Shown in pieces: positions 1 to 6,500 of a DNA stretch of 12,031 nt (position 1 is the stretch's first letter; every line of letters starts with the position of its first letter). The DNA is taken from assembly GCA_021154945.1 (NCBI GenBank), contig JAJNQF010000365.1:1-12031 (forward strand). Direction: 5' to 3'. The position numbers were made by a program, and so were the translations under genes. Source of the stretch: Sphingomonas sp. Its GTDB lineage: Bacteria; Pseudomonadota; Alphaproteobacteria; Sphingomonadales; Sphingomonadaceae. The notes below the pieces were generated by a model, which saw only the letters and a list, made by a program, of their open reading frames with translations, made no database searches and was not told the origin of the DNA.

Positions 1-72
1 GGTGGCCGCCCCCGAAATGGATATTCCGGCAATCATCAAAAGCGCAAAGGCTAAACCGCGGGGGGACATCAT
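1..72 (-). CDS. Secreted or periplasmic protein, N-terminal fragment
   Basis: Reading leftward from tandem ATG codons at 72-70 and 69-67, an open frame of 24 codons continues past the window edge. The translation begins MMSPRGLAFALLMIAGISIS and continues GAAT. This is a classic Sec signal peptide: one Arg, a hydrophobic core of about 13 residues, then small residues suited to signal peptidase. The first ATG lies 5 bp after the TGA stop of the EAL gene (80-78), so the two are probably co-transcribed and translationally coupled. A weak GAG lies just upstream, inside the end of the EAL gene. The mature protein is outside the window, so no function can be given. Confidence rests on the signal peptide and spacing only. 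Confidence 0.6.
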   Translation of the reverse strand, partial: MMSPRGLAFALLMIAGISISGAAT

Positions 73-77
73 GGATC

Positions 78-1427
78 TCAGGCGCGCTTCCACACGGTCG
101 CAAGTCGATTAAGCGGAGCGCGCGCATTTGCCGCGATTGCCAAATGCTTGCCCTCGTCGAGGAAGTGAATCAGCGCATCGATATTGATCGGTCGACTGAT
201 GAGGAAACCTTGGATCATATCGCAACCCATGACCGATAACAGCGCCATAGCGGCTTGCGTCTCTACCCCCTCGGCAACGACTTCCATCTCGAGCGCATGC
301 GCAAGATCGATCGTCGATCGAACGATCAGCGGATCGCGGTTGGAACTGGTCAGTTGCGTAACGAAGAGTTTATCGATTTTGAGTTCTCGTGCGGGTAGCT
401 GCTTCAGATAAGCGAGTGAAGAAAGCCCCGCACCGTAGTCATCGATTGCGATAACGATACCGATCGCAGCAAACACTTTCAGATTGGCGATTGCGCTTTC
501 GGGATCACGTATCACCGACGTCTCGGTGATTTCGAAGCCAAGTTGCGCGCCACTATCCTCAACCAGCGCACATGCGCGTCGAACGAATCGCTCGTCCGCC
601 AAAAGCACACCTGCGATATTGATGAAAATTCGGAGATCGTGGCCATGCTCGGCCAATATCCTCTGATCCTGAATCGATCGCCGGATCGTCCATAGTGTCA
701 GCGCAACGATATCCCGCGACTCCTCGGCAATGGGGATAAAATCGCTTGGCAGCACCAACCCTCGAGTTGGATGCGTCCATCGGACGAGTGCCTCCACACT
801 CGTAATTTCCTGCCGACGGAGATGAACCTTCGGCTGATACTGGAGGAAAAGTTCCTCATTTTCGATCGCTCGGGTAAGGTCACGCCCCAACTCCGCTCGA
901 TCGATCGCCGCAGAATCACCAGCGACGTCACGCGCCACGGCAACGTGCTCGGTGCGTGCGTCACGAAGTGCTTTCTCAGCCTCCTCGAGAAGATGCACTT
1001 CGTCGCGGTGGCCGTCGGCGGCGGCCGCGCCGAGTTGGAGGCAAACCATGTACGATTCGCCGTCAAGATCGAACGGCAACTCGAACGCGACTTCGATCGC
1101 GGTCAACGCAAGGTCGAGCGCGAGCCTCGCATCGCTTTCAAAGGCGATCTCGGCAATGTCACGACCCGCAATAACGGTTCGCGCCTCAGGAAGCGCCCTG
1201 GCAATCCGCGCCGCGACGTCGACAATCAGCGTGTCCGCACGCGGTTTACCGACATGTCGTCGCAAGACCGCGAAGTTCGCGATCTCCGCCAGGACTACAA
1301 ACCGCCAACCCCCTTGAAGAACTGAAGAAAGTACGTCTCGCGTCAGTTCCGATCGAACCTCGGAACCAGCCTGGGTGCTGCCCGGCCGCGCCATACGCTC
1401 GAATTGCGACTGCGGAAATTCCTTCAT
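78..1427 (-). CDS. Cyclic-di-GMP phosphodiesterase: degenerate GGDEF plus intact EAL domain
   Basis: A 449-residue cytoplasmic protein predicted to hydrolyse the second messenger c-di-GMP to pGpG, favouring motility over biofilm. Residues about 40-165 look like a GGDEF fold, but the signature reads GRDIAE (88-93) in place of GGDEF, so cyclase activity is unlikely; such domains often serve as GTP sensors or dimer partners. Residues about 180-430 are an EAL domain that keeps the expected catalytic set: EALVRW with Glu212, Asn270 (FINIAG), Glu299 and Glu302 (FEITET), the Asp pair 329-330 (DDYGAG), Lys350 (LKID), Glu386 and Glu389 (AEGVET) and Gln406 (IQGF). No transmembrane segment or PAS domain is visible. 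The ribosome site before ATG 1427 is poor; Met12, preceded by GAGCG, is an alternative start. A secreted-protein gene follows 5 bp downstream. Confidence 0.93.
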   Translation of the reverse strand: MKEFPQSQFERMARPGSTQAGSEVRSELTRDVLSSVLQGGWRFVVLAEIANFAVLRRHVGKPRADTLIVDVAARIARALPEARTVIAGRDIAEIAFESDARLALDLALTAIEVAFELPFDLDGESYMVCLQLGAAAADGHRDEVHLLEEAEKALRDARTEHVAVARDVAGDSAAIDRAELGRDLTRAIENEELFLQYQPKVHLRRQEITSVEALVRWTHPTRGLVLPSDFIPIAEESRDIVALTLWTIRRSIQDQRILAEHGHDLRIFINIAGVLLADERFVRRACALVEDSGAQLGFEITETSVIRDPESAIANLKVFAAIGIVIAIDDYGAGLSSLAYLKQLPARELKIDKLFVTQLTSSNRDPLIVRSTIDLAHALEMEVVAEGVETQAAMALLSVMGCDMIQGFLISRPINIDALIHFLDEGKHLAIAANARAPLNRLATVWKRA

Positions 1428-1454
1428 GTGGCCCGGGATATTCGCAGACGCATA

Positions 1455-1483
1455 AAGATACCCTTAAGCCGGTGGACTGCTAA
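1455..1483 (-). promoter_or_regulatory. Candidate promoter for the EAL gene
   Basis: On the minus strand, TTAGCA (1483-1478) and TATCTT (1460-1455) are separated by 17 bp. Each matches 4 of 6 bases of the housekeeping consensus. Transcription would begin near 1448, about 20 nt before the ATG at 1427. The -35 element overlaps the inverted repeat at 1481-1499. This is a motif match by eye only. Confidence 0.35.
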
Positions 1484-1499
1484 CCATCATTCGTGGTTA
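1481..1499. promoter_or_regulatory. Inverted repeat, possible operator
   Basis: TAACCATCATTCGTGGTTA has perfect 6-bp arms (TAACCA / TGGTTA) around a 7-bp spacer. It overlaps the candidate -35 of the EAL promoter and adjoins the first CtrA-like box, so it is well placed for a repressor or activator. The binding protein is unknown. Confidence 0.35.
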
Positions 1500-1535
1500 A
1501 CGAACTCTAAAAATAATTGTTTAACGTTTTGTTAT
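1497..1535 (+). promoter_or_regulatory. Two CtrA-like boxes (TTAA-N7-TTAA type)
   Basis: TTAACGAACTCTAAA (1497-1511) and TTAACGTTTTGTTAT (1521-1535) each fit TTAA, seven bases, then a one-mismatch TTAA. They begin 24 bp apart, a little over two helical turns. The alphaproteobacterial master regulator CtrA recognises TTAA-N7-TTAA and often controls motility and c-di-GMP genes, which fits the neighbouring EAL gene. The surrounding sequence is AT-rich, so chance matches are possible. Confidence 0.35.
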
Positions 1536-1545
1536 CCACTATACC
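1517..1545 (+). promoter_or_regulatory. Candidate plus-strand promoter for the mini-ORFs
   Basis: TTGTTT (1517-1522) and TATACC (1540-1545) are spaced by 17 bp, a good housekeeping-type arrangement. The start would fall near 1552, at the beginning of an inverted repeat and about 34 nt upstream of the ATG at 1586. The second CtrA-like box lies inside this promoter. Confidence 0.4.
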
Positions 1546-1551
1546 GGCTTC

Positions 1552-1567
1552 ACACCCTAGCGGGTGT
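1552..1567 (+). promoter_or_regulatory. Inverted repeat at the predicted transcript start
   Basis: ACACCCTAGCGGGTGT has perfect 6-bp arms (ACACCC / GGGTGT) around TAGC. It could be an operator, or a 5' stem-loop just upstream of the ribosome site at 1573-1577 of the mini-ORF. Confidence 0.35.
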
Positions 1568-1585
1568 TTACAAGGGAGCATAAAA

Positions 1586-1636
1586 ATGCTGAATTTCCTC
1601 ATCTCGCTCGTTTATGATAACATTCGCCCCTGGTGA
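1586..1636 (+). CDS. Possible 16-residue mini-ORF with good ribosome site
   Basis: The ATG at 1586 is preceded by AAGGGAG (1572-1578) at normal spacing, and by a plausible promoter at 1517-1545. The peptide is MLNFLISLVYDNIRPW, hydrophobic at its start, ending at TGA 1634-1636. That stop overlaps a GTG codon (1633-1635) opening a second mini-ORF. One extra C in the CCCC run at 1627-1630 would join both into a single 34-residue peptide. This may be a leader peptide, a small membrane peptide, a frameshifted small gene, or chance. I do not recognise the sequence. Confidence 0.3.
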   Translation: MLNFLISLVYDNIRPW

Positions 1637-1689
1637 ATGACTTCGTCGGCCCGGGTATCGTTGGGGCATTGAATAAAGATGCCTATTGA
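1633..1689 (+). CDS. Possible 18-residue mini-ORF overlapping the previous stop
   Basis: GTG at 1633 overlaps the stop of the 16-residue ORF (GTGA arrangement). The frame reads VNDFVGPGIVGALNKDAY before TGA 1687-1689. It has no ribosome site of its own, so translation would need coupling or a frameshift from the upstream mini-ORF. The ORF stops one base before a hairpin (1691-1715). The composition looks protein-like but the length is too short to judge. Confidence 0.22.
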   Translation: MNDFVGPGIVGALNKDAY

Positions 1690-1690
1690 T

Positions 1691-1715
1691 AGTCGGGCCG
1701 AAACTTGGCTCGATT
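1691..1715 (+). other. Stem-loop directly after the mini-ORF stop
   Basis: AGTCGGGCC (1691-1699) pairs with GGCTCGATT (1707-1715) in a 9-bp stem containing two G-U pairs, around a 7-base loop. It starts one base after the stop at 1689. No T-run follows, so a classical intrinsic terminator is not supported. A shorter TCGGC/GCCGA repeat (1715-1729) follows at once. It may stabilise the 3' end of a short RNA. Confidence 0.3.
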
Positions 1716-2012
1716 CGGCAGATCGCCGACGATTGTGGCGCAACATCTCATGTCATTGCCGTTGCTTGATAAATTGCGGGTTTTCGCAGTTGAAGCATGG
1801 TCGACATAGGCAGTGACGAGATTGCCAAGCCCTTTTATTCTAGTGCGCTACGTTAACCGTGATCGGCCTGAAGTTCGATCTTCGACAACCGCTGATACCG
1901 TTGTACCGCATGCGCACGACGGTCCGGTTTGGCACGCGAGTCACCTCTCTTTGCCGCGCATGATATGACGCTGGTACCTACACTTCATGGAGGACCGCGA
2001 CATAGTAGCCGA
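1716..2012. other. Intergenic stretch, little recognisable
   Basis: This sequence lies downstream of the monooxygenase gene and downstream of the mini-ORFs, so both transcripts would converge here. I see no clear intrinsic terminator. On the minus strand, GTG at 1935 opens a 31-codon frame ending at TAG 1842-1840, with GAGAGG at suitable spacing; the peptide contains RMRYNGISGCRRSNFRP. It may be a tiny gene, a remnant or chance. A 24-codon plus-strand frame at 1735-1809 lacks a ribosome site and is probably chance. Confidence 0.3.
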
Positions 2013-3503
2013 TCAGTGCGCTTTGGTTAGCTCGGTCTGAATTGCCCGAACCCGCACCGGGTTCGAGAACACCATCGCGTCGTCGATCGAGCCGAACTTC
2101 AGCGCCATCAGGTCCAGCGCGTAGTTCTGGTTTAATTTCCACGGCTTGCGCTCTCCCTGGGTTGGCAGGGCGGCGGCGGCGCGCTGGACGTAGCCGGAGG
2201 TGAAGTCGAGGAACGCCTCGTTCTTCATCGTCGGATCGTCGTTGTGCGGGGTCGCCTGGCGCAGGCCGCGCTTCTTCATCGTGTTGAGCAGGCGGCAGAC
2301 ATACACCGCGGTCAGGTCGGCCTTCAGCGTCCAGGAAGCGTTGGTGTAGCCGAAGGTCGAGGACAGGTTCGGCACGCCGTCGAACATCATCCCCTTGTAC
2401 TGGAGCCGTCCGGCGAGCTCGATCGGCTTGCCGTCGAGGCTGAACGCGACGCCGCTCATCAGTTGCAGTTCGAGGCCGGTGGCGGTGACGATCACGTCGG
2501 CGGGCAGGTCCTTCCCCGAATCGAGATGGATGCCCTCGGGCGTGATCCGTGCGATCGTGTCGGTGACGATCGAGGCGGTGCCGGCGTTGATCGCGGTGAA
2601 CAGGTCGCCGTCGGGCACCAGGCAGACGCGCTGATCCCACGGGTTGTAGCGCGGCGTGAAATGCGTCGCGACGTCATAGTCGGGGCCGAGCTGATCGCGG
2701 ACCATGCCGATCATCCGCTCCTTCACTTTGGCCGGCTTCTTTCGCGCCAGACGATAGAAGACCATCCCCATCAGCACGTTCTTCCACCGCGTGATGCCGT
2801 AGGCGGCCTTGGCCGGAAGCTTGCCGCGCAGCCAGTTCGCCACGCCATCCTCGCCCGGGCGCGCGACGATGTAGGTCGGCGAGCGCTGGAGCATCGTCAC
2901 ATGCGCGGCGGTCTTCGCCATCGTCGGCACCAGCGTCACCGCGGTCGCGCCGCTGCCGATCACGACGACTCGCTTGCCGCTATAGTCGAGGTCCTCGGGC
3001 CAGAATTGCGGGTGGACGATCTGCCCGGCAAAGCTCTCCGCACCCTCGAACTCGGGCGAATAGGCCTTGGCGTAATTGTAATAGCCCGCGCACATCGACA
3101 GGAAGTTGCAGGTCAGCGTGACCGATGCGCCATCGGGTCCCGTAGCTTCGACCGTCCAGCGCGCGTCTTGGGTCGACCACGCGGCGGACTTCACGTGATG
3201 GCCGTAGCGGATCTTCCGGTCGATGCCGTACGCGTGCGCCGTTTCCTCGACATAGGCGCGGATCGAGGGGCCGTCGGCGATCGACTTGGCTGCCGTCCAG
3301 GGGTGGAAGACGAACCCGAGAGTGTGCATGTCCGAATCGGAGCGGATGCCGGGATAGCGGAACAGGTCCCACGTCCCGCCCATCGACTGTCGACCCTCGA
3401 GGATCATGTAGGTCCGGTCGGGGCAGCGCATCTGAAGGTGGTAGCCGGTGCCGATCCCGGAAATGCCGGCGCCCACCACGATCACGTCGACATGCTCGGT
3501 CAT
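2013..3503 (-). CDS. EthA-type Baeyer-Villiger flavin monooxygenase
   Basis: A 496-residue FAD- and NADPH-dependent monooxygenase expected to insert oxygen into ketones or oxidise sulfur/thioamide groups. Visible motifs in order: FAD-binding GAGISG (11-16) after a beta strand; GGTWDLFRYPGIRSDSD (42-58), a signature of this branch; the Baeyer-Villiger fingerprint FAGQIVHPQFWP (158-169, fitting FxGxxxHxxxWP); NADPH-binding GSGATA (183-188); and TATGL later in the chain. From memory, the whole sequence resembles mycobacterial EthA (about 489 residues), which activates ethionamide. The ATG at 3503 is preceded by GAGGGG seven bases upstream, supporting this start. It lies 69 bp after tamB on the same strand; inverted repeats in the gap suggest separate control. 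The natural substrate is unknown. Membership of the family is firm, the EthA grouping likely. Confidence 0.93.
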   Translation of the reverse strand: MTEHVDVIVVGAGISGIGTGYHLQMRCPDRTYMILEGRQSMGGTWDLFRYPGIRSDSDMHTLGFVFHPWTAAKSIADGPSIRAYVEETAHAYGIDRKIRYGHHVKSAAWSTQDARWTVEATGPDGASVTLTCNFLSMCAGYYNYAKAYSPEFEGAESFAGQIVHPQFWPEDLDYSGKRVVVIGSGATAVTLVPTMAKTAAHVTMLQRSPTYIVARPGEDGVANWLRGKLPAKAAYGITRWKNVLMGMVFYRLARKKPAKVKERMIGMVRDQLGPDYDVATHFTPRYNPWDQRVCLVPDGDLFTAINAGTASIVTDTIARITPEGIHLDSGKDLPADVIVTATGLELQLMSGVAFSLDGKPIELAGRLQYKGMMFDGVPNLSSTFGYTNASWTLKADLTAVYVCRLLNTMKKRGLRQATPHNDDPTMKNEAFLDFTSGYVQRAAAALPTQGERKPWKLNQNYALDLMALKFGSIDDAMVFSNPVRVRAIQTELTKAH

Positions 3504-3520
3504 GCTGCATCCCCTCGCCC

Positions 3521-3554
3521 CGGCGTTACGCCGTAGGTTTCATAACCGAACCTA
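3521..3554. promoter_or_regulatory. Nested inverted repeats upstream of the monooxygenase
   Basis: Within the 69-bp gap between tamB and the monooxygenase lie CGGCGTTACGCCG (3521-3533, 5-bp arms) and, directly adjoining, TAGGTT (3534-3539) repeated inverted as AACCTA (3549-3554). A shorter alternative, GGTTTCATAACC (3536-3547), sits inside. They end 18 bp before the ATG. No T-run follows on the minus strand, so these are better read as an operator or mRNA structure than as a tamB terminator. Mycobacterial ethA is repressed by the TetR-family EthR, but no such gene is in view here. Confidence 0.4.
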
Positions 3555-3572
3555 TCCTGTTGTGATATTTAC

Positions 3573-6500
3573 TCAATAGTCCTTCGTGTATTTGACGCTC
3601 GCGCTCTGCCCGCCGCTCGATCCCGCTGCCGACAACAAGCTTAGCGCCCTTGTCAGCGCGATCTCGAGCTGGGTCGAAGTGAAGCCCTTCGCGTCGGTCA
3701 CGATCTCCACATAGATGTTCTTCGTGATGTACTTACCCGCCGCGAGGCTGGTGCCACGCCCGGTCGCCTCGTCGGCGCCGAGCACGCGCAACCGGTCGAA
3801 CCCGGTCGCCGAGCGCAGCTTGCCGAGCGGGTTGAGACCGCCGCCGCCCGACCCGCGCAGCGAGTTCAGCGCAGACGCCAGCTGGATCGCCTCGGTCGCC
3901 GACAAATTGGCCGGGCTCGACCCGAACAGCAGGCGACTTAGCACCTCGTCCTGCGGCAGCGTCGGCGTCGAGGTGAACGCGATCTGCGGACGTTGCCCGG
4001 TACCCGTCACGTTGATGATGACGGTGATGTCGCTGGTCGTGGTGGACGCCTGGATATTGATGTCCGGGTCGGTCAGCGCGCCGCCGCGGAAGCGGATCTG
4101 GCCCTTGGTGACCTCGAATCGCTTGCCCGAGAACGAGTAGGTCCCGCGGACGATATCCAGACCGCCGGTGACGATCGGCGCAGCGGACGTGCCGCCGATC
4201 CGCATGTCCATCTCCCATTCGGATTCGAGGCCCATGCCCGACACGAACAGCTGGTTCGGCGCACGGACGCGGAGGTCGAGCTTGAACGAGCCGGCATTCG
4301 GCACCTCCGACCGGTCGGTCGACAGCGGCGTACGCACATCGCCCTTGCGCCGTACCCCGGTCAGTTCGGGGACTTCGGCTTGGCCCTGGCGGATGATCTG
4401 ATAGCGCGCCTCGGGGATCTGGAGATCGCCCTGGATCAGCCCGCCGTTGCGATCGTGCGTGAGGCGGACCGTGCCGGTCGTGGTGGCGCTGATCGCGTCG
4501 CTCTTCGCGAGCTGTGCATTGTTCAGCGTCGCGCGGATATCGATCGGGAAGCCGCTGTCCGCCGCAAAGCCGATCTTGCCCTGCGCCTGCACGGTACCGT
4601 CGCCAGCCTTCGCATTGAGCTGGGTCAGTTGGAGGTCGGTGTTCGAGAAACGGCCTGCGATCCGCATCTGCGAAAGGCGCGTGCCGTAGGTTTCGTTGTC
4701 ATAGGTCAGGTTATCGGCACGGACGACGCCGTTGAGCTGCGGTGCCTGCAGCCGACCTGAGAAATCAGCGGCGACCGCGATCGGCCCTGACAGCTGCTGG
4801 TTCGGGATCGCCGCAAAGCTGAACAGCACCGCCGATGGGCCATTGTAGCGGATCCCGCCCGAGAGCGGCGCAGCCATCAGGCGCGTGCTCCACGAGCCGT
4901 TCCCGGCCGGTAGCGGCCGCAGGTTCGCGACCATCCGGCCAATGACGGAAGTGCCCCGACGGACCAGTGCACGACCGGTAGCGCCATCGCCGCCAAGCGT
5001 TCCGGCGAACACGATGTCGACCGGCTCGGAGACGGCAGCAAGGCCCGAGCGCGTGAAGTTGGCGACGGTCACGCGTGCGTCGGCCGTCGGCAATGCGGCC
5101 GAGTTCGCCTGCGAGAAGTCGAGGCTGCCGGTCGCCTTGCCGCCGATGCCGAGGTTCGGGACGAGTGCCGACAGCGTCGACAGATCGAGACGATCGAGCC
5201 GGACCTGCGCGTTCGTGCCGCGGCCATAGCTGCCGGCCAGGCGCGCCGAGCCACCGCCTGCGCCACCGAAGTCGATCCGGGTCGGCGACAGGCGGTATTC
5301 GCCCTTCACCGCCTGGATGCGCGCCGGATTGACGGTGCGGAAGTCGATGCCGTTGGCCTGACCCTGTGCCGCGACGAGGTAATTGTTCGGGCTGAGCTTG
5401 GCGTTGACGGCGAGGCGGAAGGGCACGCCGTTCGAGCCGGTCAGCACCGCTTGCGCAGTGCCGTTGCCGCCGACGTAATTCACCTTCGCACGTGCTGCGG
5501 ACAGGACGATCGCCCCATAGCGCATGTCGGCGATCTGCGCGTCGGCGACGATCTGTGGCGTCGGCGTCATGACCGCGGTGGCGTTGACGATCGCGCGGCC
5601 GATGGTGAAGTCCACCATCCCCGGGATCTTGGCACCGTTGGCGCGCGAGGCGACGTCGGCGCGTTGATAACCGCCCTGGTTGGCGAGGCGGACATTGCCC
5701 GTCAGGCCCTGCCCAGCGAACTGGAGCGCACCCGAGAACGGGCCGGCCGCGGTCTGCACGATCCGGCCGCGACCGGTGATCCCGGCGAACACCACGCGGC
5801 GCACGTCGACCGCGAGCTGCGTGCCCGGCGTAACCCGCACGTCGGCGGTGAACGGGCCGTAGTTGGTGCCGCCGCTCGCAGTGACGGCATAGGCGCCGCC
5901 GCGGCCGACGATCCGGGCGTTGAGGTTCACTAGCCCAACGCCGACGCCGGGACGCGGTGCGCGCAGAACGACGACAGGAGCCGTCGCGCTTCCCGTCACG
6001 CGGGCCGACAGCGGGCCGTAGACGGTGGAATACGCGTCTGCATTGACCAGCACCGCGCCGGTGGCGGGATCGAAGCGACCTTCGCCGCGCGTGACGCGGA
6101 ACTGTGGCGCATTCATCCGGAGATTGCGGAAGGTAACGATGCCTTCCGGGCTGTAGCCGATGTCCGAGCGGACGATCGCGTTACCGCCGAGGAAGCTGCG
6201 CGCGCCCTCGTTGAAGATCTGCGCGGTCTGCGCGACGACACGGCCGGTGATGCCGAAGCCACCATTCGGTCCCGGTACCAGCTTGGCGTCGGTCGTCAGG
6301 TTGACGATGCCGATGCCATCGACGCGGTAGTTGTTGACCCGGCCCTTCAGCGCGCCGGTGTAGCGGCCGGTCGACATGTTCGCGACGACCACCGCGGTTG
6401 CGTCGATCTTGTCCGAGCGGATCTTGAGATTGTCGGACAGGACGTTGACGCCGGAGATCGCGAAATCGCCGTCGATCGCGACGTTCGTGGCGAGCCCGCC

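Noticed and set aside
771..1325. 184-codon plus-strand frame opposite the EAL gene
   Set aside because: It has no recognisable domain, and the minus strand encodes a complete EAL protein here.
1735..1809. 24-codon plus-strand GTG frame
   Set aside because: It lacks a ribosome site and a promoter, and its length is expected by chance.
1978..2640. 220-codon minus-strand frame overlapping the monooxygenase end
   Set aside because: It is an Arg/Pro-rich out-of-frame shadow of the monooxygenase gene.
3521..3533. CGGCGTTACGCCG as an intrinsic terminator of tamB
   Set aside because: On the minus strand the stem is followed by GGGGCGAGGGG rather than a T-run.
2244..3536. 430-codon open frame on the plus strand
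   Set aside because: It lies wholly antisense to the monooxygenase, is very rich in Arg, His and Gly, has no domain, and is explained by high GC in the opposite frame.
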